A stretch of DNA of 39,426 bases from Halochromatium roseum (GTDB lineage Bacteria; Pseudomonadota; Gammaproteobacteria; Chromatiales; Chromatiaceae): contig NZ_NHSH01000039.1 in assembly GCF_016653315.1 (NCBI RefSeq), positions 1 through 39,426 on the forward strand, read 5' to 3'. The position numbers and the translations under genes were made by a program. Positions within the stretch are counted from its first letter, which is position 1. Each line of letters starts with the position of its first letter. The notes beneath the pieces are model-generated. The model was given only the letters and a program-made list of their open reading frames with translations, ran no database searches and was not told where the DNA came from. This document shows, one piece after another, positions 1 to 8,680 of this stretch.

Positions 1-105
1 CAGGTTCATCGCGCCGCCTCGCCAATCAACATTGCCCGGCAGTTTGAACCAGACGCGCGGAAATGTCCAGATCCGAGGGTAAGTGCTTCTAAGGTGCGTC
101 AGTTA
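1..105 (-). other. Open reading-frame fragment at the window edge, unidentified
   Basis: After the premature end of hsdR, a different minus-strand frame is open from a TAA near 106 down to base 1. It reads a protein-like stretch rich in aromatic residues, including PRIWTFPRVWF and KLPGNVDWRGG. It is out of frame with hsdR and does not look like the HsdR helicase region. It could be the edge of an inserted or neighbouring gene that replaced the rest of hsdR. It is too short to identify, and chance is possible. Confidence 0.2.
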
Positions 106-866
106 GGCGTAGAACGGTTTCGCCCTGGTGTGCTGTGTTGTTCGGCTTCATCCTCCGGCCGCCAAGGCCCCCACAGCTGTACCGGCATGCGGATAGAGCC
201 GTAGCGCAGTTCCTTGCCTTCGCTAGCGACACTGAACACATTGCAGGCGAACAGCTCCGGGACGAACTGTTCGTAGTCGGTGTGGACCTGGATCGCCCCA
301 TCAACCCAACTCACTGACGGGCGCACTGGGGTCTTGGCCTCAATCAACACCAACGGCAGCCCGTTGATCAGCAAGACTAGGTCTGCACGGCGCTCGGCCG
401 GGCCAGCGCGGAACAGGTACTGGCTGGTGACGAGGTACTGGTTCTGCGCCAGATCGTCGAAGTCCAACAGGCGCACTGTCACATGCTCGCCGTCATTGCC
501 GAAGGGCATCGAGCGTTCGCCGCGCAGCCAGGCGGTGAACTCTTCGTTGGCGCGGATCAGGCCGTCGGAGCGCACCGACAGTACGATGGCGCGCAGCTTG
601 TAGAGCACCTCGTCAGCGCGCTCGGGTCGTTCGGCGATGCAGGGGTTCAGCCGGATCAGGGCGGCGCGCACCAGCGGCTCGGAGAAGACGTCCTGCGGCG
701 CGCGTGGCAACGCAGCCGGGGGCAGGTAGATCCAGCCGGCACCCTTGCTGACGACGCCATAGATGCCGCGGGCATCTTGGAGGTCAAGCGGGTTGTCGTT
801 CGCCGTGGCGCCGCAGAGCAGGTCGCGGAAGTAGGCCTCGATGGTGTTGGATTCGGTGAAGGTCAT
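99..866 (-). pseudogene. hsdR: Type I restriction enzyme R subunit, truncated after the nuclease domain
   Basis: HsdR is the DNA-translocating and cleaving subunit of type I restriction enzymes, usually about 1000 aa. Only 255 aa are present. The N-terminal PD-(D/E)XK nuclease domain is intact in appearance: Asp162 in RRADLVLL and Glu176-Ala-Lys178 in LIEAKTP form the expected catalytic core. Family-like sequence continues to about residue 238 (VQLWGPWRPEDEAE), then gives way to an unrelated tail and a stop. The DEAD-type helicase motor and C-terminal domain are missing, and no frameshift in the remaining 98 bases restores them. The ATG overlaps the hsdS stop by 4 bp. A restriction-dead R subunit, leaving a modification-only locus, is the likely state, unless the rest of the gene lies beyond an insertion to the left of the window. 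Confidence 0.8.
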
Positions 867-2062
867 TGCTCTTCTCCGATTTTCTTGGCCAATGCCGATT
901 GGAACAGTCGGCGACCTTTTTCGGCGCGAGAATACTGAGCAGCGATTCCAATCTCGATGCTTTTCAAAAGCTCAACAATTTTTTCTTGAGTTGACCACTC
1001 GGGTACTGATATAGGAAGCGGACGCAACACAGCCAGATTGATGTTTTTCTGCGCCGTTTGGGTCGCTACAGCATGCTCGAGGTGGGTCCGCCTGTACCGC
1101 AGCACGTATTCTAGATAGTCCACGATCACCCTATCGCCGGGAATTATTCCTACGACGCTGTCTGGGCACCAAGTTTCTTCCGTTGTGATTGCCGTCGCCC
1201 CGATTACGGCCGCGATGGTGATAAGTATGCTATCAGGGGGGAACGAGCGGCTGTATTTCACGCCTAGATCAGACAAATGCTGAGACGCCTTGAAGTTTCT
1301 GCCGCGAGCGGACGCAACATCACCAGTCTGCGCGAAAGGGTAGGGTCCCCCGTAGAACTCTGGCAAATTTCTCGGCCGATGGGAAAACTTGCCACGTTCA
1401 ACAGTAGCCACATCAGCTAGCGGTAATGTTTCCCATTGGGGAGACGATGATGGGCTGATTTCGATCTGAGCATTACCATCATCAACCCCTTGTGTGAAGA
1501 TTCGATGCAGCGAAGAGCTGAAAAGTCGGTGGCCGGCTTGTGCGGCTGCTAAACTCGAATCGCTAGCCGACGCAGCTTGGCGACCAAGGTTTGCAATCCG
1601 CCGCTGCTCTTCCAACGGCGGCAGCGCGAACTCCTGCTTTGCAAGCGTCTTCCAATTGATGGTTGGAGACAATGAGCCGACCGAGATTTGCTTCGCCCTG
1701 TCCATGAATAGATCGGACTGCATGAAGAAGGGCAGGAACTCCGGAAGCACCACATCCGGCTTGGCACGCAGCACCAGTGAATGCGCCGAGGCGATGCCGC
1801 GCCACTCAGCAACACCGAGCTTGCGCTGATAGGCCCGGCGGCGACCGAAAATGATGTCCCCCGGCTCGAACAACAGCTTGGTAGCGGTCACATCCGCTGG
1901 CGAGCCCCAGCGGCGGATCTTCAGGCTGTCGGAGTCGAGGTGTTCCAAACCGACGTAATATTCGACACCGGCTTCGTTTGGATCATCGACGCGGACGTTC
2001 ACGTTCTGCGCCATCTGTTCGAACCGCAGGCGGCGCCACCCCTGTTTCAGTCCGTCACTCAT
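863..2062 (-). CDS. hsdS: Type I restriction-modification specificity subunit HsdS
   Basis: HsdS is the DNA-recognition subunit that binds two HsdM copies and sets the bipartite target. The 399-aa protein has the usual two-repeat layout. TRD1 (about residues 5-150) ends in the conserved helix PLEEQRRIANL. TRD2 (about 210-365) ends in VPEWSTQEKIVELL, each followed by the coiled-coil spacer helix. The phrases GDIIFGRRRAYQRK and SVGSLSPTINWKTL are typical of the family. Length is normal (390-450 aa). The ATG overlaps the stop of the upstream ATP-binding gene (ATGA), and a GGAGG Shine-Dalgarno lies about 8 nt before it. Its own stop overlaps the hsdR start by 4 bp, so the genes are probably translationally coupled. 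No truncation is seen. Confidence 0.92.
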   Translation of the reverse strand: MSDGLKQGWRRLRFEQMAQNVNVRVDDPNEAGVEYYVGLEHLDSDSLKIRRWGSPADVTATKLLFEPGDIIFGRRRAYQRKLGVAEWRGIASAHSLVLRAKPDVVLPEFLPFFMQSDLFMDRAKQISVGSLSPTINWKTLAKQEFALPPLEEQRRIANLGRQAASASDSSLAAAQAGHRLFSSSLHRIFTQGVDDGNAQIEISPSSSPQWETLPLADVATVERGKFSHRPRNLPEFYGGPYPFAQTGDVASARGRNFKASQHLSDLGVKYSRSFPPDSILITIAAVIGATAITTEETWCPDSVVGIIPGDRVIVDYLEYVLRYRRTHLEHAVATQTAQKNINLAVLRPLPISVPEWSTQEKIVELLKSIEIGIAAQYSRAEKGRRLFQSALAKKIGEEQ

Positions 2063-3945
2063 TCAGAATCCTCCTGCTCCGGCTCGCTGGCCACATAGGC
2101 CTGATGCGGGTGCTTCGCGCTCTCCGGGTAACGCAGCTTGAGCTGCCCTTCGCTGACCATGGGGATCAGGTGCTTGTTGCGCAGATAGCTGCGCTTCTTG
2201 TTGAGTAAGGTTGCAAGCTCCTCGCCGGTCAAAGGGCGCCAGGCGCAGAGGCGAATAATGAACTGGCGCAAGGTCTTTTGGTCGAGTCGACCGGTTTGCT
2301 CAGCGAGCAAGGTTGCAAGCTCGGGCGGCAAGGTTGCATGCTCAAGGTTGCAACCTTCCTCGGTGGGCTGGCGTCCTTCGCGTGCCGTCGGCACTTTCGT
2401 TTCGTTCTCGAACAGCGGTAGGTGTGCTTGCTCGGGCTGCGGCTCGGGTTCGACCAACGGGTCTCTTAGCGTGTAGTAGGTCCGGTTACCCGCGCCTTGC
2501 TTGATCAGCAGCCCTCGATCGCGCAGGCGGCGGAGTACGGCGCTCGCGGTGAGGGTGTCGAGGCCAGAGAAGTCCCGGCAAGCGGTATTGTTCACGGCGC
2601 CAGTCTCACGCGCGTAGAGAAGGATCTTGGCTTCGTCGCCGCTCAATGCGGTGCTCGTGATGCGCTTGAGCCACTGGTGATCTTGCTCGGTGAGTAGGTT
2701 GTGCAGAAAGAGCGTGGCCTTGAACTCGTTCTGCTCCCGCGCTGAGCTGAACTCCGGTGGTGGGAGTCCTGCTTGGGTGGAGAGCCGGCGCATCACGCGA
2801 ATGCCAGAGCCCTTGGTCTCGGCCCAGTGCAGGTCATGGAGCACGGCGGCGATGGTCGGATTGCGCAAGCGCGAGCCAGGGGTGCCGAGATCTGCCACTG
2901 GCTTGAGCGAGTAGCCCGGATTGAGGACCTCGATGCGGTTGCTGTAGCGAATGATCTGCACCGGACTGTTTACATGGTAGCTGCGGTGCATGGTGGCGTT
3001 GGCGAGAGCCTCCCGGATCACTTTGTCCGGCAGGATGGGCTCCTGCCGGCTCTGTAGCTCGCCCTCGTCGAGGCGGAAGCCACGCGGAAGGTCGTCGAGG
3101 ATGGTGCTTTGCAGCTGCCGCAAGGCGAGCAGGAGCGGCTTGCGCACATCGAGCGTGGCGGCGAAGCGCTCGTCGGGGTCTTCAAGCCATTGGGTGCCGT
3201 TGACCCGGATGTAATCGATGCGCAACGCGGGCATCAGCCGACGTAGTGCCATGGATTTGCCGAACAGCACGATGCCGGCAACGGTGGGTTTCAGCGCATC
3301 ATTGGCGCGCCGCAGCGCGCCGATGGCCTCGAGCAGATCGTCATCGCCATAGGTCAGTTCTTCTGCGGCGGGGTTGAGATTGGCGCGCAGACGGCGGTAT
3401 TCGGCGATGGCTTGGGGATCGAAGTCGTCGCGGGTCGCGTCTTGCACGATGGCCTTATCCGGGCCGCTCTGCGGTTGGCTGTCGCCGCGCAGCACCCAGA
3501 TGTCTTCATCGGCACAGCGATGGTCTGCCGACCCGATGCGGCGAAAGGCGCCGCTCGGCAGGCCAGTCGCTTTGAAATAAATGGGCTTTTGGGTGACATC
3601 GGCCTCGGGAACGAAGACCACGATCAGCGTTTTTCCATCAATCGACTCGACCTGCATTTCGGGACGCAGAACCACGTTGAACATGCCGGCACATTGACTG
3701 GCCAGATCGCTCTGAAGCTTGTCGGGATCGGGGAGGCCGGCTGGCCAATACACCACATCGCCTTTCTCGTTACGCTCCCACTCGACGCCGAGCAGCAGAT
3801 AGCCACCATCGAGGCCGGGCTCGTTGGCGAAGGCGCAGACCGTTTGCTGGACGGATTTACCGATGTCGCGCGCCCTTTTGGCCTCGATCTGGACCGACTC
3901 GTCCAGGGCATTGAGTTCTTCGAGTAGCTCGGCGGCGCTACGCAT
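2059..3945 (-). CDS. AlbA_2 / RecG-C-like ATP-binding protein inside the type I R-M operon
   Basis: This 628-aa protein belongs to the family often annotated as RNA-binding domain or divergent AAA-4 / ATP-dependent DNA helicase RecG-like. An AlbA_2 (Schlafen-type) nucleic-acid-binding domain covers about residues 12-155 (VQIEAKRARD, GGYLLLGVE, GAFRRIGSAD). A HATPase_c_4 region covers about 305-425 (KVIREALANATMHRSY, LNPGYSL, ETKGSGIRVM). The last 200 residues look like winged-helix DNA-binding segments (GLDTLTASAVLRRLRDRGLL; LTGEELATLLNKKRSYL). It overlaps hsdM by 8 bp and hsdS by 4 bp. Genes of this family recur between hsdM and hsdS in many type I loci, so a regulatory or defence role tied to the R-M system is likely. 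Its exact function is not established, and it lacks helicase motor motifs. Confidence 0.8.
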   Translation of the reverse strand: MRSAAELLEELNALDESVQIEAKRARDIGKSVQQTVCAFANEPGLDGGYLLLGVEWERNEKGDVVYWPAGLPDPDKLQSDLASQCAGMFNVVLRPEMQVESIDGKTLIVVFVPEADVTQKPIYFKATGLPSGAFRRIGSADHRCADEDIWVLRGDSQPQSGPDKAIVQDATRDDFDPQAIAEYRRLRANLNPAAEELTYGDDDLLEAIGALRRANDALKPTVAGIVLFGKSMALRRLMPALRIDYIRVNGTQWLEDPDERFAATLDVRKPLLLALRQLQSTILDDLPRGFRLDEGELQSRQEPILPDKVIREALANATMHRSYHVNSPVQIIRYSNRIEVLNPGYSLKPVADLGTPGSRLRNPTIAAVLHDLHWAETKGSGIRVMRRLSTQAGLPPPEFSSAREQNEFKATLFLHNLLTEQDHQWLKRITSTALSGDEAKILLYARETGAVNNTACRDFSGLDTLTASAVLRRLRDRGLLIKQGAGNRTYYTLRDPLVEPEPQPEQAHLPLFENETKVPTAREGRQPTEEGCNLEHATLPPELATLLAEQTGRLDQKTLRQFIIRLCAWRPLTGEELATLLNKKRSYLRNKHLIPMVSEGQLKLRYPESAKHPHQAYVASEPEQEDSE

Positions 3946-5452
3946 CGGCTTTGCTCTCCGCTGTCAGTCCATCAAGCGTCTCGATCAACGCATCCATCTG
4001 CTGCCAGAAGGCGCGACCACCCTGCTCCCAGTCGTCCCAGACCTCGCGCAGGCTGCGCTGGTCCTCGGGCTTGCCGGTTTCGGCTTTGGCGCGCTTGACG
4101 TAAAGTGGGATGGAGAGACTGTGACCGTTGGCGGTGATCTTTGCGAGGTCCGCAACGCGGCAGAAGCCAGGTTCGTCGGTGAAGGCGTGGTACGCGTCGG
4201 CGATGCGCCTCTGGTGTTCCGGCTTGAGAAAACTGTAGGCGCGCTCGCGGGTGATCTCGTTGACGGCATCGATGAACAGGACGCGGCCCTGGCGCTCAGG
4301 CGGCTTGCTCGCGCGGCAGATGACGACGCAGGCCTCCATCGGCGAGTTGAAGAACAGGTTCGGCCCAAGACCGAGCACGCAGTCGAGCTGGTCAGACTCG
4401 ATGAGCTTCTGCCGCATTGCGCGCTCTTCTTGGCGGAACAGCACGCCATGCGGGAACAGGATGGCGCAGCGGCCGGAGCGCGAGTCGAGGCTGGAGAGGA
4501 TGTGCTGGAAGAAGGCGTAGTCGGCGCGGCCCTGCGGCGGGGTGCCAAGGCTATTGCGGCCCCAGACATCGCTCTGCCAGGCATTGCGGTTCCAGCGCTT
4601 GATGGAGTACGGCGGATTGGCCAGCACAACGTCGAAGGTGGCGAGCCGGTCACTAGCGGTGAAGTGCGGTGCGTCCAAGGTATCGCCGCGGGCGATGTGG
4701 AAGTCCTCAACACCATGCAGCACGAGGTTCATGCGAGCGATGGAGGCAGTCATGTGGTTGCGCTCTTGCCCGAAGAGGCCAAGCGTGCGGTGCTCGCCGC
4801 CGGTGCGCTTCACCTCAGCCAGAGCGGCGATGAGCATGCCACCCGTGCCGCAGGTGGGGTCGTAGATGCGCTCACCAGCCTGGGGGCGGAGCATCTGCGT
4901 CATCAGGTGAACGATGGTGCGGTTGGTATAGAACTCCTGGGCGGTGTGGCCGCCGTCGTCGGCGAAGCGGCCGATAAGGTATTCATAGGCATCGCCGAGG
5001 GTGTCCTCGGGGACGTTGGCGATGCTGAGCGTCTGCGTGGAGAAGTGCTCTAGCAGGTTCTTGAGTGTGTAGTCCGGTAGTCGTTCTTTGTTGGTCCAGG
5101 GGGCATCGCCGAAGATGCCGTCGAAGCGGCCCGGGTTGGCGGCTTCGATGGCGCGCATCGCGGTCTGGAGCGCACGACCGAGGTCCTTGGGCAATGTGCG
5201 CACGTCGTTCCAGTGGGCGCCGTTGGGGATGATGAAGCGCTCGTTGGCCTCAGCCTTAGCCAGTTCCACATCGTTGCCGTAGTTCTCCAGCGCCACCGCA
5301 TAGTCCTCGTCCCAGACATCTGAGAGGCGTTTGTAGAACACCAGCGGGAAGATGAACTGCTTGTAGTCGCCGGCGTCGACCAGGCCACGGAGGATGACCG
5401 CGGCGCCCCAGAGATAGGATTCGAGTTGTTGGAGGGTGAGGCGCTGACTCAT
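3938..5452 (-). CDS. hsdM: Type I restriction-modification methyltransferase HsdM (second copy)
   Basis: HsdM transfers a methyl group from SAM to adenine N6. This 504-aa protein has the N-terminal HsdM helical domain (LESYLWGAAVILRG), motif I DPTCGTGGM at about 198-206 for SAM binding, and the catalytic motif IV NPPY at 279-282. The C-terminal half (LFFNSPMEACVVICRASKPP) is typical. Length is normal. It begins 4 bp inside the preceding 103-aa ORF and overlaps the next gene by 8 bp. It is clearly related to, but distinct from, the HsdM at 5757-7331 in the same operon. The two may form a mixed M1M2S methylase, or one may have lost its own specificity subunit. Confidence 0.93.
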   Translation of the reverse strand: MSQRLTLQQLESYLWGAAVILRGLVDAGDYKQFIFPLVFYKRLSDVWDEDYAVALENYGNDVELAKAEANERFIIPNGAHWNDVRTLPKDLGRALQTAMRAIEAANPGRFDGIFGDAPWTNKERLPDYTLKNLLEHFSTQTLSIANVPEDTLGDAYEYLIGRFADDGGHTAQEFYTNRTIVHLMTQMLRPQAGERIYDPTCGTGGMLIAALAEVKRTGGEHRTLGLFGQERNHMTASIARMNLVLHGVEDFHIARGDTLDAPHFTASDRLATFDVVLANPPYSIKRWNRNAWQSDVWGRNSLGTPPQGRADYAFFQHILSSLDSRSGRCAILFPHGVLFRQEERAMRQKLIESDQLDCVLGLGPNLFFNSPMEACVVICRASKPPERQGRVLFIDAVNEITRERAYSFLKPEHQRRIADAYHAFTDEPGFCRVADLAKITANGHSLSIPLYVKRAKAETGKPEDQRSLREVWDDWEQGGRAFWQQMDALIETLDGLTAESKADA

Positions 5453-5760
5453 TTGGAGCGCGGCTTCCAGGTCCGTTCTTCTTCCTGATAAGGCCGCCAG
5501 TGCTCAAATGTACCGAGGCGACCGAGATATTCACCGGCGATCCCCGGCTCCCACTGGTAACGATCGGTGAACTCGTCGAGGAAGCAAAGAAGGTGGTAAT
5601 AGCCTCGCGGCCCGATCTGGCGCCAGAGTTCTTCACCCAGATAGTCGCCGTTGATGCCTTTGTGCTCGACGAGACTGCGGTGCAGATCCGGCAGGAACTC
5701 GTCAATCACATCCTCCCGCGTCTGAGAGCGTTGCTCGGTCGGAAATGATGGCTTCGTCAT
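5449..5760 (-). CDS. Small hypothetical protein between two hsdM genes
   Basis: This 103-aa ORF overlaps both hsdM neighbours by 4 bp (ATGA at each end), which strongly suggests it is translated as part of the operon. It is charged and soluble, with no membrane segment or cysteine motif. Recognisable stretches include REDVIDEFLPDLHRSLVEHK and GPRGYYHLLCFLDEF, with many aromatic and acidic residues. I do not recognise a family. Its fixed place between two methyltransferase genes suggests a partner, assembly or anti-restriction role, but that is only inference. Confidence 0.7.
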   Translation of the reverse strand: MTKPSFPTEQRSQTREDVIDEFLPDLHRSLVEHKGINGDYLGEELWRQIGPRGYYHLLCFLDEFTDRYQWEPGIAGEYLGRLGTFEHWRPYQEEERTWKPRSK

Positions 5761-7331
5761 TCTTCGGCCCCACTTGTCTTGAGCTTTTCGGTGTCACAGT
5801 CGAGCCACCTGCCCTCGATTATTTCTCGCCGCAACGCATCCTCTGCCTCTCGTACCCGCTCCAGTGCAGCCTTGAAGTCAGCGATGGCCTCCGGCAGCGG
5901 CGGGATATCTTTGCCAATGGGCGGCAACACGTAACGGGAGATATTGAGTGTCCAGCTTTCCTGCTCGATCTCGTCGAGGTCGACGACACGACAATGGTCC
6001 TCGACATCCTCGAAGCTCTTGTACCAGCTGACGATGCGCTCAGCGTGTTTGGGCTGCAGGTGGTTCTGCGCGCGATCTTTGCGAAACAAGCTAGAGGCGT
6101 CACAGATCAGCACCTTGCCGGCGGTCTCAGGCTGCTTATTAGTGCGCAGCAGGAGGATACAGGCGGCGAGTCCAGTGCCGTAGAACAGGTTCGGTGCTAG
6201 ACCGATGACAGCCTCGATCAAATCTTTCTGCAGCAGGTGTTGGCGTATCTTGCCCTCGATTCCACCACGGAATAGCGCGCCTTGCGGGAGGACAACAGCC
6301 ATCGCACCAGTGGGTGGTGCCATGGATTTGACCATGTGCTGCACCCAGGCGAAGTCGCCGGACTTGTCGGTTGGTAAACCGGCGAAGGCGCGGCCCCAGG
6401 GATCGCTCTCCCAGACCTCGCGGCCCCACTTCTCGAGCGAGAACGGTGGATTGGCGATGACGATATCGAAGGTGGCGAGTCCGCCGGTGGCGGGGTCGGT
6501 GAAGACCGGGTTGCGCAGGGTGTCGCCGCGCTCGATCTGGAAGTCCTCAACGCCGTGCAGCAGCAGATTCATCCGAGCGACGGATGAGGTGGTGAGGTTT
6601 TTCTCCTGCCCGAACAGCCGCCCGAAGAAGGTGCGTAGATCGCCGCCGCGATCGCGCACATGCTCGACGCAGGCTAGCAGCATGCCGCCGGTGCCGCAGG
6701 CGGGATCGTAGATGGTCTCGCCCTCTTGCGGTTCGAGGAGATCGACCATCAGCCGCACGACGCTACGCGGGGTGTAGAACTCGCCGGCCTTCTTGTTTGT
6801 GGTGTCGGCGAACTTCTTGATCAGGTATTCGTAGGCATCGCCGATGATGTCGTTGCGCACCGCCTGATTGCCCAGCCGCAGGGCGGAGAAGTGCTCGATG
6901 AGGTCTTTCAGTAGGTCATCGGGCAGGCGTTCCTTGTTGGTCCAGGGCGTATCGCCGAAGACGCCGTAAAGGTGGTCCTGATTGGCGCGCTCAATGCCGC
7001 GCATGGCGTTGCCGATGGCGGTGCCGACATTGGCGGCGGTCTGACGCACGTCACGCCAATGACAATCCTCTGGCACCTGAAAGCGATGCTCGTCGGCGAA
7101 GGCCTCGCCATAGGTGGCAACCATCTCTTCGTGTTCTTCGTCCCAGACATCGCAGAGACGCTTGAAGAACAGCAGCGGCAGGATGTAGCTCTTCCAATCG
7201 GTCCGGTCCACGGGGCTACCGCGCAGGATGTTGGCGGCTTCCCAGAGGTGGGATTCGAGCTGCCCGAGCGTGAGCGGCGCGGGAGTTGCCTTGGACAAGG
7301 CCGTTTCCAGTGGGATATCTGCTTGCTTCAT
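5757..7331 (-). CDS. hsdM: Type I restriction-modification methyltransferase HsdM (first copy)
   Basis: Adenine-N6 DNA methyltransferase subunit. The frame is open to 7403, but the ATG at 7331 (MKQADIPLE) is the better start: it lies just after the preceding gene's stop at 7336 and gives a usual 524 aa. Residues from that start: N-terminal helical domain (LESHLWEAANILRG) at about 25-38, SAM-binding motif I DPACGTGGML at 209-218, and catalytic NPPF at 294-297. GEFYTPRSVVRLMVDLL, just before motif I, is also characteristic. It overlaps the downstream 103-aa ORF by 4 bp. It is only moderately similar to the second HsdM, so the pair is not a recent tandem duplication. Confidence 0.92.
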   Translation of the reverse strand: MKQADIPLETALSKATPAPLTLGQLESHLWEAANILRGSPVDRTDWKSYILPLLFFKRLCDVWDEEHEEMVATYGEAFADEHRFQVPEDCHWRDVRQTAANVGTAIGNAMRGIERANQDHLYGVFGDTPWTNKERLPDDLLKDLIEHFSALRLGNQAVRNDIIGDAYEYLIKKFADTTNKKAGEFYTPRSVVRLMVDLLEPQEGETIYDPACGTGGMLLACVEHVRDRGGDLRTFFGRLFGQEKNLTTSSVARMNLLLHGVEDFQIERGDTLRNPVFTDPATGGLATFDIVIANPPFSLEKWGREVWESDPWGRAFAGLPTDKSGDFAWVQHMVKSMAPPTGAMAVVLPQGALFRGGIEGKIRQHLLQKDLIEAVIGLAPNLFYGTGLAACILLLRTNKQPETAGKVLICDASSLFRKDRAQNHLQPKHAERIVSWYKSFEDVEDHCRVVDLDEIEQESWTLNISRYVLPPIGKDIPPLPEAIADFKAALERVREAEDALRREIIEGRWLDCDTEKLKTSGAEE

Positions 7332-7335
7332 GTGC

Positions 7336-8293
7336 TCAAGTTGCCGGGGAAACGCTTTCGCTGGCAGTGGATTTTTGAATTTGCTGATCCTGCCAAGCGG
7401 CATAATTGGTCTGCGTGCCCTCGATCTTCCAACTCAACCGGCCATTGTCGGTGCGCCCCAAGATGACAGCCGAGGCGGCGCTAGGACTGGAAAAGGCGAC
7501 ATCTTCGGTAAAGCGCGCAAGGCCGGTGGATTGATCCTGCTTGATTTGTCCGTTATCCATCAGCTTCTGCTGGAGCTTGCTATAGCTGTGCGATGCGTTT
7601 GCTTTGGCCTTGCTGATCCAATGCGGAACGGCAAGCGACCCTGAGAGCACGACAAAGTCATCGTCAATCTCACGGGCTCTTGCGCTAATTCCAGTCTTCT
7701 TGTGGGTGAGTTCGAAGACTGGCCCATCGTGTTCTTGAGCTGCGGGTGATGCTGATGGTGTTTGGTGCATCGACGGTTTCGGCGCTTCGCGAAAGAACTC
7801 AATCCCGAGCACGGGAAGGATGAGTCGGATCTGCTCGATGAAGAACTCCATGTCGGAGCAGTCGGCCTCAGGCAGCGGCACCACCGGCGGCGCGGTGCCA
7901 TTGTCGAGCGTGGCGCGCTTGGCCTTAGTCGCGGTGCCGATCAGGCGCGACTCCAGATAGCGCGCGTGCGCCTTGGTGATGTTCTGGTCCTTGCTGGTGA
8001 TGACGCAGGTGCGCTCCCAGTAGGTCTTCTTGGTTGTGTTGCTTAAGGCGGGCGCCGACTTGGTCGCTCTCGCCGATGTAGAGCATCGTGCGATCGGGGT
8101 CGTCGGGATCGCGACCATGCAGCAGGTAGACGCCGGTGCGCGCGACCTCGGGACGGGCGAGGAACTTGGGCAGCTCGGTGCGAGGGCCGGTCAGGACGTG
8201 GCCGGTCCAGTTCATGATCTCGGCGGTGATCAGACCGGTCGATTTGCCCTCGACGAGGAAGAGCCGGACGCTGCGGCCGATGGCATCGGTCAT
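7336..8293 (-). pseudogene. GIY-YIG nuclease / DUF4357 protein, one-base frameshift
   Basis: Two overlapping frames together make one protein. The first (8293 to about 8024, MTDAIGRSVRLFLVEGKS) holds a GIY-YIG-type core: GVYLLHG and MLYIGESDQVGARLKQH. The second (about 8022 to 7336) continues with the expected YWERTCVITSKDQN, KAHARYLESRLI and a C-terminal DUF4357 module (FSSPSAASAVILGRTDNG..W). Joining them needs removal of one base at about 8023-8024, within the CC of an ACCT context on the coding strand. The complete protein would be about 318 aa, a normal family size. It is the first gene of the type I operon, where such nuclease-like proteins are often found. Sequencing error is a real alternative to true inactivation. 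Confidence 0.75.
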
Positions 8294-8680
8294 CGGGCGT
8301 CGCTCGGGTTCATCAGTGTGCGGCTGTATCGCGACCCACGCACTGCAGGATCATCGGTTATGCGCGCTTGCACCAACGCTGGTGCGAAAGCTGAATGCCG
8401 CGCAGACCACAGGCGCGCTGGATTGACGTAGCTGGTCCCCATCCTCTCTCCATCCACTGCCCTGTGCTGCGATCCTAAGAATCGCGCCGCGATTTACCCC
8501 TAGCATTCGATACTACTCGTGTCTGCTGCGGGTAAACACTGATCTAAGCCAATCACTCGGGGTGAGTGTAGACCAGAAACAGAGTGCGGTCTTGAGCTAG
8601 CGCAATCGAAGGATCGCGGTTGCCGTTTTGCGCTACGCTCTCAAGACAGGGCTCGTGGGGGGGCCTCGAGGATTAAGTAC
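8294..8680. other. Intergenic region between divergent genes
   Basis: This stretch lies between the minus-strand restriction operon and a plus-strand ORF, so it should hold the promoters for both. I see no convincing gene. A weak 5-bp inverted repeat (CACTC/GAGTG) lies near 8563-8578. A GAGG ribosome-binding sequence lies about 9 nt before the ATG at 8681. No promoter pair can be assigned with confidence. Confidence 0.4.

Noticed and set aside
3824-5053. Long plus-strand ORF (409 aa) across hsdM
   Set aside because: It lies antisense to the hsdM at 3938-5452, whose motifs are clear; high GC in third positions keeps the opposite frame open. No recognisable protein is read.
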